DNA of 64,000 nucleotides, taken from assembly GCA_023853785.1 (NCBI GenBank), contig JAJIRX010000160.1:372001-436000 (forward strand), written 5' to 3'. The notes under the pieces are model-generated. The model was given only the letters and a program-made list of their open reading frames with translations. It was not told the origin of the DNA and searched no databases. This DNA is from Psilocybe azurescens (lineage: Eukaryota; Basidiomycota; Agaricomycetes; Agaricales; Agrocybaceae). The first letter of the stretch is position 1. Each line of letters opens with the position of its first letter. The position numbers and the translations under genes were made by a program. Shown here piece after piece: positions 1-12,161 of the stretch.

Positions 1-1885
1 AGTTGGGCAGGAGACAATACAGCCTCCATATCCTCGCTAAATAGCTCATCGCCGACGCCAAGCTCACTTATGACTCCGTTTCCTGCAACACAGTCCAAAC
101 GGCCGTCATGCCATGTACCTGATATTATGGCTTGGCGTTTATGTGCATCTTGAATGCGTCGCAGATCTTCAGCCTTTTGTCCTGTATCTGACGCTGAATA
201 GACGCCCGATGAGCGGACGAAACAGATCGCAGGGCAGTTGTGACCACTTCGAGGATCTGTTTGAGTTGTTCGGGAAGAGAACTACTGAGGCCAGCTAAAG
301 AAATAACTAAGTATATGAAGAGTACCAGATGAAATAAAACTTTGGCTTGCCTTTTTGTCCCATTAGACCTACGCTGGCGAGGTCTATAAGGTTGCCCATA
401 GAGTTCACAAAGTTGAATACTGGCCAATAACCGGTCTGTGTCGCCAAATCTTCGACAAGAGCTGACTCGGATGGAGCATTGTTGAGCTTGCGACAATCAA
501 TAATGAGATAAGTTCTTCCTGATTGCTTCAAAACTGCATTGAGCATTGTGATTTTGCCACTTCCTGCAGGCCCATGAATGAACGCGATTGTAGCTATTTC
601 GGGAATGAGCACAAGTGAATGACGTCATATCTAAACTCACTGGGCATGTCCGAGAGATACGCCTTCAACGCGCTCTCAGCCTCTTTGCGTTCCTTCCATA
701 CTTCACCTTCCACTTTCGACGTAGTGTCAGAGCGGCTGGACAGACGTTCCACGGTATTGACCCGTAGCCACTCGTATAGCCTGAATTCTGGAAAGGAATC
801 AGACTGGAAACATATTCATTGGGAGGAAGAACGCACTTCGGTAGTCAAACCAATCGAGCATCTTAGCCTTAACCATCACAGAACGGATAGGATCAAATAT
901 CTACAAGAAATGTCATCGTATGTATAGAGACAGGACAAATGGGAACTTACGGTATATGTAAGAGTACCCAGAAGAAAGATGATGATAGGTAACATAATCT
1001 TTGGGTGATTCGACATCCAGTTGCGAATATCATGAGCTTTGACGGGTGTCTCATAGCGGGTGTGAATGCGAGTTTTGGAAGGTGTAGGGCCTGAGGTGGA
1101 AGGAACGTCGAGACCATGAATAACATTGCGGGCGATAGTAGCTGAATGAACGTGTTGAAAGCTTATCAACGAAGAGCGGAGAGTGCCTGCTGGGACCGGT
1201 GTAGGAGACGAGAGGTCGCGTATGCGTCCGTAGGGCTATTCATAGTTAGGAAGCAAACTAAAGCAAGTCACAGAGAGCTTACGCGACATAAGTCGTAGAG
1301 AGATTGTTCCTGAATGTCTGGGCCATCAAACGCGACTCTGAGAAGTGGAGAAGCGAAGCGATTCATATCCTATCCGCAGATAAGAAGCACAGAAGACGAC
1401 GAGAAGGGTAAACCGCACCTCTTTCCAAGGAGAACCCCGCACCACCCATAATGTCCCGGTGCGCACACCTGCCCACGTTGGAAGACCACCTTGCTTTTCC
1501 ACTTCTTCGGACAGGGCTGCCTGAAGCGCGGGCCATTCCTTGCCCTCTTCTAGATCGGATGTAGAGTAGGAGAAACGGACGAAGACACCTCCATCCTTGC
1601 GATGGGGCTGAATTTCGAGAGGCTTGAAGTCGTGTACGGAGGAAAGATTATGTAGTCGAGACTCGAGAGTGTTGAGAAGAGTATCTTGGCGCAGGATGCC
1701 GATGTAATGGCGGAAACTATTGAAGGGAACTGAGAATAGATATAACATATAAAGAATGAAGAAGCATACTCCCAAAGAGCTAGTTGTACTGGAAAGACAG
1801 AGTCGAGATACAACCAGGCCTCTTTCTTCGACGCTGCTGCTGCTGCTGTGGTATAAGATCTTCGCAGCGGCAGGACTCTGAGCAT
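1..1885 (-). CDS. YME2: Mitochondrial escape protein 2 (Yme2-like), 5' part of gene, cut by left window edge
   Basis: Inner-mitochondrial-membrane protein linked in yeast to mtDNA nucleoid maintenance. The chosen start at 1885 opens a basic, Ser/Ala-rich presequence (MLRVLPLRRSYTTAAAAA). After an intron comes an RRM-like region with the family signature KDGGVFVRFSY near 1560-1620. A conserved segment containing HPKIMLPIIIFLLGTLTYT (about 960-1020) is the single membrane helix. Further on (about 307-612) a P-loop, GPAGSGK, and the block YWPVFNFVNSMGNLIDLAS match the Yme2 ATPase-like domain facing the intermembrane space. Several short introns interrupt the gene and the C-terminal part lies beyond base 1. 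It is divergent from the FG nucleoporin with only about 100 bp between start codons. Family assignment is from domain order and motifs; confidence is high. Confidence 0.9.
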
Positions 1886-1986
1886 GGCGAGAGGAAAGAG
1901 GTGACAATGTTACCGTGACAAAGTGTGACAATATTGGTAGTGAGAGTTTGCTATGTGACGTGACTGCTGTTTTGTCTCCGACGTCG

Positions 1987-4900
1987 ATGGCGTCGTCGTC
2001 GAGCAGTGAAGAATACCCAGCTCGACGTCCTAATCGACTGGCTCGTCATGATTCCTCCTTTCTCGGAACCATCAAGCACATTGTGACTGCTCCTCTGACT
2101 TGGTTCGCCAATCAAGATGATGACGATACACCCGGCGACTGGGGCAAGCGTCGACGAGTCCCGCCCTCTGCCAGTCCACCAGCCGATGAGGAGATCATTT
2201 CTCACCGCTCAAAGCGGATGCGGATTCACAGCCCTCCTCAGGCTCAGGCTCCTCCTCGTAGGTCCTCTGTCGTTCCCCGCGCCTCGTCAGCAGTTCTCCC
2301 TTCTTCCCGTGCCACCCTCTCCCCCGTCGCCAGCCTCCCATAGCTCGCACAATGTCCATAGATCCGCCTCGCCGCGACCCCTCTTTCAACTTTGCCCATG
2401 ATCCCAATGATGATATGGATATGATTGTAGACAGGAATTCTAGGCCTCCTTCTCCCCGGCCTTCTTTCCGGATGCGTGCATCTCTGACTCCTCAGCCTCA
2501 GCAACCGCCCGCGCGTTATATTTCAGAGCCTCCGCCTCTCAACAACCTCGTCTCTAATCCCACTTTTCTGCGTCCCCCACCATCGTCATCTCATGAGCCT
2601 TCACCCGCTCCTACTCTGGGTTCCATCGTGGAATCTGTCCGCGCAGTTCGTCTATACGTCTTTTATTATTTAATCTCATCTGAGCCTTATTTCAATAGAC
2701 TAAATCCCCCACTCGTCATCAGCATAGCTCTTTGAAGTTTTCTTCCACTACTCCGGAGGATAACGAGAATAAAGATGGTATGTACTTGCCCAATAAATTT
2801 TCATATCTCTAACCAACATCACTAGCTCCTGCAGAACGTGCTCTTCATTTGCTCGATGTTTACAAAACACCTCTATTGCCTACTCGAATGCGTTCATCAA
2901 ACCTGCCTGCTTCCATCACAGCTACTAAGACCCCAGACATGTTCAAATCTCGCCGTTCAGCCAACCTTGTTCTTATGCAGGACGATAGAGATCGCAATGG
3001 CAGAAGGGTAAGTGGGTCTGGAAAAAGTCCCCTTGTCAACGAGACGAAGCCGTATGCAGGTGAGGGTGGTATGAAGAAGCTCCTTGCTCGTCGCAAGCAA
3101 GAGGAGGAGGAGGAGGAGGAGAACGATCTGAAGGAAAGGGATGACGAAGAGTCGACTCCCCGTGCTCGTGAACCTTCTCCGTCTCCTGCTGTTCCCACCC
3201 TGATTCCCCCCATACCGAGTGGCTCAGACTGGTTCTCTACCGCTGTTACCGATTCTGGCCCTGCTTCCGGCTCTTCCCTCCGTGTCGGTCGTGCCAAAAC
3301 CTCCCGCAACCACATCCAGCGACCTTCCAAGACTAGGTTTTCTGCCGTGTACGACGAGGAAGCAGATGATGCCATTGATGATGAAGGCCAGAAAGAGCGT
3401 CAAATGCTTGAAGAAGCTGCCAAAAAGGTCCCTGTCTTTCAAATACCTGCTGGTTTCTCTTTTGCAAAAGCTGTATGGAATATTTTTTGATCCTTTTTGT
3501 CTTTCTATTTACCTTTTTATTAGGTACTTCCCGTCCAACCCGCTGATTTAGAAAATGCAAAAGAGCCTCCCATAATATCTTTGCCCTTCTCATTTTCGAA
3601 ACAGGCACCCGCACAAGCTCCACCAACTGCCAGCACTTTACTGGAGGTTCCCCAGCTCCAGTTCCAGCCCGTGTACCTACCCCTGAACCTGAAGCGGCGA
3701 AGCCCGCTCCGACACCGGCTCCAGTCTCGGGCAGTGGCATCCCCAATTTCTTTGCAAGCTCTTCAGTTTTAACCAAGGCAAAAGAGACGCCTCCACCCGC
3801 GCCCATTCCAACTCTAAGCTTTACGTCTAACATTCCTCAGTCTAGTCTTTTCTCTTTTGGACCCGGTCCTTCAACGAAGAATGAACCTGTCAAAGATGCT
3901 GAGAATCCATTCTGGGATGGAGAGAAGAAAAAGATTGCTGAAGAGCCCCAAAGGAGTCTGTTTGATGGGTTCGGGAAGAGCTCCGATACCAAACCGGTTA
4001 ATTCCGTGCCTGGATCCATTTTTGGAACTTCAGCTTCGGCGTTCCCATCACTGCCCAAGCCCACGGCAGAGGCACCTTCAACTTTGCCGTTTTCTTTTAG
4101 TGAACCCGCTACTGCTGCTCAGGGAACTGCTCCTTCATCGCTATTTGGATCTAACTCAGCGCCTGAGTCTTTAAAGTCAGCATTTTTATTTGGGGCGCCC
4201 TCCGAAGTAAAGCCTCAGACGGAGACACCTACACCCAAGCCTTTGTTTGATGCCGCCGATACGCCTTCAGTATTCGGAGAGGCCTCAAAGCCTGCAACTA
4301 GTCTTTTGGAGATCATCCGAACTCCGCCAGTGTTGCACCTGCAGACCCCGCCTCTTCTTCACCATCATTCAGCTTTGGCTCTGCTCAAAGCACTACTACG
4401 TCAGCGACTCCTGTCCCAGCCCCGCAGTCCTCATTTTTGGGGCAGCCGCCGATGCTAAACCGTCTGTCCAAGCACCCAAACCCATTTTTGGCGGCAGTAA
4501 TAGTAACGGATTCTCGTTTGGACAGTCAGCTGCACAGGAGAAGGAAAAGGAGACGAAGGCTCCCTTTTCCTTTGGAGCTCCAGCAGACACGCCATCTACT
4601 GTTGAGTCCAAACCGGCATCGACGTCTATGTTCTCTTTTAGTCAACCTCCTGCCCCTCTCTCTGCTGCAGCGCCAGTACCTACTGCGAATCCTCCTCAGC
4701 CCATAGGCTTCAGCTTCAGCGGCGGAGGAAGCGCTTCTGCAGATGTATCGAACAAGTCGTTGTTTATGTTCGGTCAGCCTAGTTCCACTACTCCAGCCGA
4801 TCGTCCTGTTACACCCCCCAAGAGCAACGACGTAGAATTTAGGATGGAAGAAAGCCCTACAAGAGATTTGCAACAAGTGAACGGCAACAAAATAGCAGCT

Positions 4901-5662
4901 ACTTTGAATGGAGCATTTTCATTCGGTACCAGCGGTTCCTCTAGACCATTGTTCGGAGGCATTCAGAACCCGACACCTTCCACGTCTGCTCCCAGTTCTT
5001 TTGGTGGGTTTGGTTCGTCTTCGTCGAATCCGTTTGGCGCAAAAGAATCTACAAATCCGTTTGGCGTGAAGGACAATAAAGCAGAGGAACCTAAAGGATT
5101 TGGCGGGTTTGGACAGAATAACGCAGCCCCTGCTATAACCACCTCTTTCAGTTTTGGACAACCTAAGCCTGCAGAGGAGGTACAAAGGCCTTCGTCTGGT
5201 GGTGGATTTTCATTCGGTGCAACATCCCCAGCAGCAGCTACTACTCAGGCATTCGCCTTTGGTTCACCGGTGAACACCAATCCCTTTGGTCAGCCCAATA
5301 CGGCATCAGCCCCAAGCAGTCCATCTACTTTCAACCAGCCTTCGCCGTTTGCTTTTGGTGCTCCAGCTCCAGCTTCTACATCGAATGGTGCATTTAGTTT
5401 TGGATCACAACCTGCGTCTCCTGCTGGAGGCGCCAGCTTGAGTCTTCCTCAATCTTCAGGAGGCTTTGGAGGTGGGGGTTTCGGTCAGCCACAGCAGCCG
5501 TCGTCACCCTTCAGTGCGCCAATCGCTCTCGCTCCCTCTACATCTGGTGGAGCACCTGGTGGGTCGTTGTTCACTATTGGTGCAGCACCTGCAGCAGCAC
5601 CTGCAGGCGGTACTCGGCAGATTAAAAAATTACCTACTCGCCGTGCAGCGTCCAAACGGTAG
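1987..5662 (+). CDS. FG-repeat nucleoporin (nuclear basket Nup1/Nup60/Nup153-like)
   Basis: Nuclear pore protein. The N-terminus has a likely amphipathic, membrane-binding segment (FLGTIKHIVTAPLTWF) followed by basic clusters, as in basket Nups. The middle is charged and low in complexity. From about 3840 to 5600 there are roughly thirty FG motifs (FSFG, SLFG, NPFG, FAFG), the karyopherin-binding part, and the protein ends in a short basic tail (KKLPTRRAASKR). Start 1987 was chosen over 1915 because it leaves room for the divergent promoter. Introns I can place: about 2258-2343, one ending near 2698, one from about 2779 to 2825, and 3473-3523. The reading frame slips three times at T runs (3637-3639, 4304-4307, 4434-4438), each cured by one extra T, with FG motifs continuing on both sides. 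Which named Nup this is remains uncertain. Confidence 0.85.
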
Positions 5663-6691
5663 TTAGCGCTGGCATGGGTCATGTCCCTTCGAGCTTCGTC
5701 TCAAAACACTAAAAAAATCCCAAAAATGAAGCGGCGAGCTTCGTTGATCCCGCGTTCAATTTCAAAGAATACTTTCACACCTCAGCAAATATGGACTCCA
5801 TTTTCGAGCATGCTTATTTTCTCTCTCTCGTTTGTTCATCTTCACCCGCAACAACGCGACATCAGGCCCCCTTCTTCAAACAATGGTCTGCCATACCTCG
5901 GGTTTTTGTTTATCCTGAGCAGATGGCACTTTTTCTTCATTCAAGGGAGTTGACCATCCGACGACGGCAGCGACCAGGACCGCGAGCAAATAATCGAATT
6001 TATGGGCGGCATACAATCCGACAGGCTTAAAGTATCCCTTATATGTAGAATCCCTTATAGGAACTGCATACTTCAATGTCTTTACACACACAAGTCGGTG
6101 CACTTTCTAGTGATTCCGTCTTGTTATTTTCTGGATCCCGCGGCTCAAGGCTGACGTGAATATGGGTTAGTTCCATATCTCGGGGTTACATACAGTTTCT
6201 TCTTTTCTACTTCTCTGTCATTACCATCATCTACACTTTCTTGTTTGTTGCTATTTTTCGTTTTTGAGCAAATTTCCCTCCAAGTTGGTTCTAAAGGTTG
6301 TTGTTTCTTTATCAAAAATTCTAGTATACATCACATTACTTTCTTCCACTCCATCCCAAGGTCTCTTGTTTATTTCCTCCAATTACATATCATTATATCC
6401 CCTGCATAGTGTTCGCTTGATACCTCTAATTTCTGTTGACATCCATTTTTCTTTACAAGGGTCAGTTGCTTTCAGGAGATTGCCTTCTATTTGTAGTTGC
6501 TGTCATTATCACTGCGTATATTTGTATTTCTGACCTTGATCAGTCACCGGTGGCACCGCTTCAAACTACTCTGAACTTGTTAAATCTTCCACACCTGTTG
6601 TGCCTCAGGCCTCAAGCTTCAAGTCGCGTGTCTATATCTATATATTCAACCATAAGAACTCTCTCATCGCACTCTAACAACAGTCACGACC
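5663..6691. other. Intergenic, 1.03 kb: Nup 3' region and TRAPPC13 promoter
   Basis: No convincing gene. The 3' half is strongly pyrimidine-rich on the + strand (about 6180-6480, many TTTCTT/CTTTCT tracts), as is common upstream of fungal start codons. A minus-strand ORF at 5876-6103 has one hydrophobic stretch but no recognisable family. Confidence 0.6.
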
Positions 6692-8810
6692 ATGGCCGCA
6701 ACTGATGGACCAGGTCATTTGTTGTCCCTCAAGGTTATGCGCGTTTCGGTTGGTGTTCGACTGCTACTACGAAAAAGTCATCATTGGCAGACTGACAATT
6801 TGTCGTCTGAAAGCGACCAGAGCTAGCTAGTGCATGGCAACCCTTCTACTCAAGTTCACCTTCCTTCTCGGTGGGTCTTTCGATTGACTTGGCTGTTGCA
6901 TTGATTCGAATTCATCTCTTAGGCCCATTCATCGGCTGCTATCCTGTCGTTGCAGGGAAAAACACCCCTCCCTGGTCACCCAAAGACTTTGCGCGATCTC
7001 ACCCATGCATCGGAACTATTAACTCTCCCCTCTTCATTCGGTTCGATCCAGCTGGGAGAAACATTCTCCAGCTGCCTCTGCGTCAACAACGAAACTGAAG
7101 TGGGGATAGAGGTGACGCAGATAAGAGTGGAAATGCAAACTGTTACCACCAAAGTAGTGCTGTACGAGATGGATGGTTTGGGCCAAACTTTGTTCGGTGG
7201 TGATACTCTGGAGCACGTCGTACATCACGAAATCAAAGAACTAGGACAACATGTTCTGGCTTGTACCGTTACATATTGTTTGCCACCCAACTCTCGCCCT
7301 GTTCCAGGAGCTTCTGAAGATTCGACGGATCCAGCTCTCCAGACTTTCAGAAAGTTCTATAAATTCGCCGTGCGTTGATTTTGCGACCTTTTGGTATTTG
7401 TCTATCCCATTAATTACGAAACCCGGGTTCACATAGGTTACAAACCCTCTCTCAGTAAAGACAAAAGTACATGTTCCCAAATCCCCTTCGGCTTTGTTAT
7501 CAGCACAGGAACGCGAGAAGATATTCCTTGAAGTCCATATTCAGAACTTGACTCAAGATGCCATTTGTTTCGAGCGTATGAGGTTGGAATGCACTGACGA
7601 TTGGGATTCAGTGGACAGCAATGTGATTACTAACGAAAATGGCAACGAAGAAAGCATATTTTCTGGACCGACGGCTCTAATGCAACCGCAAGATATGCGG
7701 CAGTATGTATACATCCTAACCCCCAAAAATGTGGGGTTATCACCTCCGGTACATGTTCCAGGAAGCATCATACCTCTTGGGAGGCTGGATATCTCGTGGA
7801 GGTCATCTTTTGGCGAACCTGGAAGGCTGTTGACGTCGGTGCTTTCACGACGTATACCGCTTGTTGCTGCCCCGCCTCAGCCAGCATCTGCCCTACCTCA
7901 TTATCTCAAGCGATCTGTCACTGGCTCCGTATCATCTCGTCCACATTCACCTTCGAACAGTATGTCCCGTCCAGGGAGCCCTGTCCAGAGACCCGGTTCT
8001 CCTGCCATGAACCGGGGGTCCATGAGTGTTATCCGGCCGCAATCGCCGTCCCAAGTGCCACCACCTCAAACACCTTCATTGCCCGAAATTGAAGCACAAC
8101 TAGTTGTCCGCCATATCCCCAGAGAGAACATTCTGGTGGAAAAGGCATTTACCATATCCTTCGCGGTTGTTGTATCCTGTGCAGTTCCACTGAACAGAAG
8201 CCACCTGAGAAGGAAGGTGACGCTTGCAATACAGCATATTAGACCCCGCCATGCACCACCGCCCATACTCGCACAACCAATTGTTGAACCATTCAGCCCA
8301 AAGATGCCATCGGTAGGATTTTCGACGCCATCTTCCGCCACAACGACATTCAATTATGCGCTTGCCCATCAGAAAATCCTCGCGGTATCGTCGAAACCGT
8401 CTCTCTCGGAACCATCCGCAATCCAAGAAATTGGTGTTTCTAATAATGATCTCAATGTCCTACCACCTCCATATTTTGAAGGAGGGCCTGATGAATTGAA
8501 GGTATCTGCACTGTCTGGTGTTTCATTTGTAGGAGGATCAGCTATATTCCTGCCTTCAGTCGAGATCAACCTTTCTCATGCAGAGAATAAAGCAGATGGC
8601 CCGGCGAAGGCACAGGTAGTTCAAGAGTTTGAGCTTCTCTTCGTCGCTCTCCGGCAAGGATTCTCGAACATCGGAGGGATTCGAGTTCTACTTGTGGAAG
8701 ATCACATAGTTGATGATGACGAGGGTGTCGACGATAACAGTAACAAAACGAAGCGAGCTCAAACCCTCAAGGAGTACGATGTTATAGGAGAGGTATGGGC
8801 ATCCGCATAG
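6692..8810 (+). CDS. TRAPPC13: TRAPP complex subunit 13 (TRAPPC13)
   Basis: Subunit of a TRAPP tethering complex in Golgi/autophagy membrane traffic. The N-terminus LLSLKVMRVS matches the animal TRAPPC13 start. Later conserved blocks are SIQLGETFSSCLCVNNE, HHEIKELGQHVLACTVTY, FRKFYKFAV, FLEVHIQNLTQDAICFE, LMQPQDMRQYVYIL and LGRLDISWRSSFGEPGRLLT, in family order. Introns: one near 6752-6831 (exact ends uncertain), 6871-6922 and 7370-7436; the last exon runs to the stop at 8810. Compared with the human protein there is a Ser/Pro-rich insertion (about 7920-8080) with repeated RPHSP/RPGSP/RPQSP units and a second acidic, low-complexity extension before the end. The gene lies convergent to VMA13. 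High confidence. Confidence 0.93.
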
Positions 8811-9042
8811 TGGGGACTCGGAAGATTTAATTTACGAGCTCTTTCACCGCGTCATCTAAAATACATATTATTCCTAATTCGCCAAGACTCCTGTGTCCTT
8901 GAGATTCATACTTTTGTACGCCATTCATCTTGTAAAGATGATCGATAGCCTTCATGATCATTATGCGTTTATTGAATGCATGGTATTGTCCGTATAGTAA
9001 ATAGACTCAGGTGATCTTCAATGTATTCCCCTATTCCCCATA

Positions 9043-10883
9043 TCAGACCGTAAGCCAAGGCTGGCTTATGAGCTGTTGGACAGAAAGCAAGGCACGATAG
9101 CGGACATCTGAATTGGGGTGCGTCATCAATTCCATGACCCTCGCCTTGCCTCCGAGATCAGCAACGGGCCTTCAAGGATTGCTTCATCAGTGTTAAAGAT
9201 AAATACGAGCATGATATGACGCACTTCTTGCCAGGACCGTAGTGTTTAACATACTGGCCAACATCATGGGCTGCCACAGCAAGGACAGTCGGGTCTGAAG
9301 AATCCTTCAAAACTTTGATCAAGGTCCTAATAAACCAGACGCTTAGATAAGTTCGACTTAAAAAGAAAAAAATAACAGAATATCAACTTTAGTTGTTCGT
9401 GATCTTTATCATTAAGTTTCGTTGCATTTTCTTTCCAGAAATCGTCTGACTCATGAACAGGCGTCCATGATAAATGACCTGACGCAAGTTCAGATGTATA
9501 TTCGTCATATGTCCTAATGAAAAACTTAGATGCGTTCCATATAAACATTGAGAAACGTACGTCAGGCTTTGGAATCGAGTATTTAGTTCGTCTTTGAGGA
9601 AAAGAACGTCCTCGATGATGTCATCGTCCGACCATTTTCTTGTGGCAAGGTTTTTAACGAATGGAAGAAGTTGGCAGACAAGCATGGCCGGAAGATTCGC
9701 AGTTGGTGCCTTTGTCACGAGATTCTACAGACAAAAATGAGAGAAACACAGGAGAAAGAAGACAAGCGCTACGAACTCGGAATGTCGCTACGATAACGCG
9801 AATGACTTTCTCTTTGACAGCGCTTTGAGCTGTTTCAACGAGAGTGGGGATGATATCGAATTTCCTTTTAAGCTCTTCAATAAGTTTCAGGGGTTTAGAA
9901 TTAAGCCAACTTACTTGTTAATCTGTTCGGCAATGTTCTCCTCGAAGGAGAGCAGCCACAAGCAAAACGAAACTTGGTAGCTCATTTGAGGGCCTGGTTT
10001 ACGCTTTAGGATATCCATGAATCTGTCGTTACTATTCAAGATTGTGATGAATATTCCGATAGCATATGACATACCCAGTAATAATGTTTGGAATCCGCCA
10101 TACTTCCTGACGGCAATCCTGACGCGAGAGTAAAGTCTCAAGACATTGAACAGAGGTATCTCGCTTGTTCGAGGAGGAACCTTGGATGAAAGAAGAAAGG
10201 ATGGTAAGGAATGGTTGCAAATGTTGTGTTTGGAGAGGAGTGGGTTCTGCACTAATCACGAGTTAACATTGAAAGCAGACCAGAATCACAGTGAGACAGA
10301 CCTTAGCAGAACTGTCAGAATTTGTGCGGTTTTGAGCTGTACAAACTCGTCTTGAGCTTCTAGTGCCCTGATTGGAAATTAGTCAAAGGAAATTAAACAA
10401 TAGCGGGATGTAGATGATGCACCTGAGTAAAGGAGTATAAGGAAGATCAGGATCCGTCTGAGCCGCCCTGAGGAATAGTGGAATGCGCTCGTCGTGATCT
10501 TATATCGTGTCATTGGTAAGTCTGGAAGTCAAAAAGGCGATGAAGCTACCTTGCAATGCGTCGGTGATGAGAATGAGGAGACATTGCATAGTATCAACTC
10601 GTTGCAGTTTCTTGAGTAGATTGAGATACAGCAGAGCGTATGTTCTCCCTTCAGACAGAAGTACTGCTTCACATTTGGCCTTTGGCTGCCGGTCAACCTT
10701 TTGATGGAGGCCAGCTCCTCCAATGTAATGAGGTCCGCGCGCTGATAACCCTGTAGTATTGCAAATGAGCTAAGGTATACGCAGCGGAAGGAACAATGGT
10801 ATGACCTCCCATGGGACAAGTTTTGATCTTATTCTTGCAGAGTTCTCATCGAGATAGGCACTCGAAAGCAGGGAAATAGACAT
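9043..10883 (-). CDS. VMA13: V-type proton ATPase subunit H
   Basis: Regulatory subunit of the V1 sector, needed for activity and for silencing free V1. Start 10883 gives MSISLLSSAYLDENSARIRS, followed after an intron by GYQRADLITLEELASIKR, the typical fungal VMA13 N-terminus. The HEAT/armadillo body includes LVCQLLPFVKNLATRKWSDD and EDVLFLKDELNTRFQSLT. The C-terminal domain has SGHLSWTPVHESDDFWKENA, HYGPGKK, then PVADLGGKARVMELMTHPNS and a terminus at LISQPWLTV. The gene is split by many short introns; the last one joins GGCAAGAA to GCCCGTTGC across a GTGCGT donor and keeps frame. It shares a roughly 190-bp divergent promoter with mL46. High confidence. Confidence 0.95.
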
Positions 10884-11073
10884 TAAGTATTTGAAGGGAG
10901 CACTGAACACTGACGAGGAAGGGCTTAGGGGACGTTGGACTAGGATTGTCCCGAGTGAGGGGCTAAATCACATGACCACAATTTTTGGCATTTTCTGAAT
11001 TCAAATTCTAACTGTTACTCACCGCCTCCCTTGCAATATCCTGCAAAGCCTTCCATTAGCTGTCCATTTATAA

Positions 11074-12114
11074 ATGCTTTCCAGGATTTCATCAAGATGT
11101 GCACTAGGTATGTACTACTCTTTCTCGAGGTCGCGTTGGTATCTCATTGTTCTTTCTAGTGGGCCCTTCGTTTCGACGTGGATTAGCGACTGAAGCAGCT
11201 ACAGTCAGCTCCGAGCTGCCTTCTTCAAGTCAGATCGCCCCAGAGCGCGCCAAGAAATCTTCGCGTCCATGTATCAAAACAGCTATTATCCTAAACCGCG
11301 CCCCCGTTCTTACAAGAACACCAACGCCGTTTGAAAAAGCTTATTATAGCTATCAAGCCCGTTTACGACGCGCGCTACATAACCCATTCCCGTACGATTT
11401 CTACTTTAAACAGGGTACTTTGCTTGAAACTCGATTCAACATTGAGGAGCGGAAGCGTGAACGCCTTGCGTTTGGCCCGGGATTTCTCGAGAAGGAAGAT
11501 ATTAGCGAGGAGAAAAGGCAGGCTAACATTGCGGCGGTCGAACAATTGGCGCAACAAGAAGGAGAGGGTGAAGAGCTGATGCCCAGGGTGAATCAAGCAG
11601 ATGTCAATTTGGACGAGAAAAGTCTCGACCGCTCGGGACAGTGCAACATGTATTTAATAGTTAAAGTAACGGAAGACGGAAAGGACATCTGGCGTTTCCC
11701 TCAAGGAAATGTAGAAAAGGGCCAACTCCTGCATCAGGTATTTCGCACCTCCCAAGTTTGCTTGCGTTGTTGCTAATACACTTTACCCAAGGCTGCACAG
11801 AAAAACCTGCTTGCTGAATGTGGAGACAAAATGGATACTTGGATTGTTGGCAGGGTGCCGGTTGGCGTATATAAACCTGAACCACAGTTGGGTTCACCGG
11901 AAGTGCGTATTCTCAGCCATTTCGAGTACAAACTATAACCCTGATGGGATTTCAGACTGTTATATTCTTCCACAAAGCTCACATTATGGCTGGCCAAGTG
12001 ACAGTAGATGGCAAGAATATCAAAGACTTCTGCTGGATGTCAAAATACGAAGTCCGTAATAAAGTGCCGAGACCTTATTGGGAAAGTGTTAAAGATATCC
12101 TCTCGGAATTTTGA
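11074..12114 (+). CDS. MRPL17: Mitochondrial large-subunit ribosomal protein mL46 (MRPL17 family)
   Basis: Component of the mitochondrial 54S/39S ribosomal subunit with a NUDIX-like fold. Exon 1 (11074-11107) encodes MLSRISSRCAL, a mitochondrial presequence, and joins exon 2 at 11160 after a GTATGT...CTAG intron; only this ATG gives the frame GPSFRRGLATEA. Downstream are IKTAIILNRAPVLTRTPTPF, a basic central region, IWRFPQGNVEKGQLLHQ (the remnant NUDIX region), AAQKNLLAECG, and after the last intron TVIFFHKAHIMAGQVTVDG. The protein ends KDILSEF. Its 3' end is only about 48 bp from that of NUC1. High confidence. Confidence 0.92.
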
Positions 12115-12161
12115 TTAAGTAGTATATATGCGCAACTAATATCTAATATGCTCCCTGTTGT

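Noticed and set aside
2860..3375. 171-aa minus-strand ORF opposite the nucleoporin
   Set aside because: It mirrors a low-complexity coding exon (poly-Glu read as poly-Ser) and is a shadow.
3637..4438. Pseudogenisation or programmed frameshifting in the nucleoporin and other genes
   Set aside because: Slips are at plain homopolymers, mostly of one sign, spread over unrelated essential genes, and lack slippery-site plus structure patterns.
5876..6103. Small minus-strand membrane protein ORF
   Set aside because: One hydrophobic stretch only, no family resemblance and no supporting splice or neighbour context.
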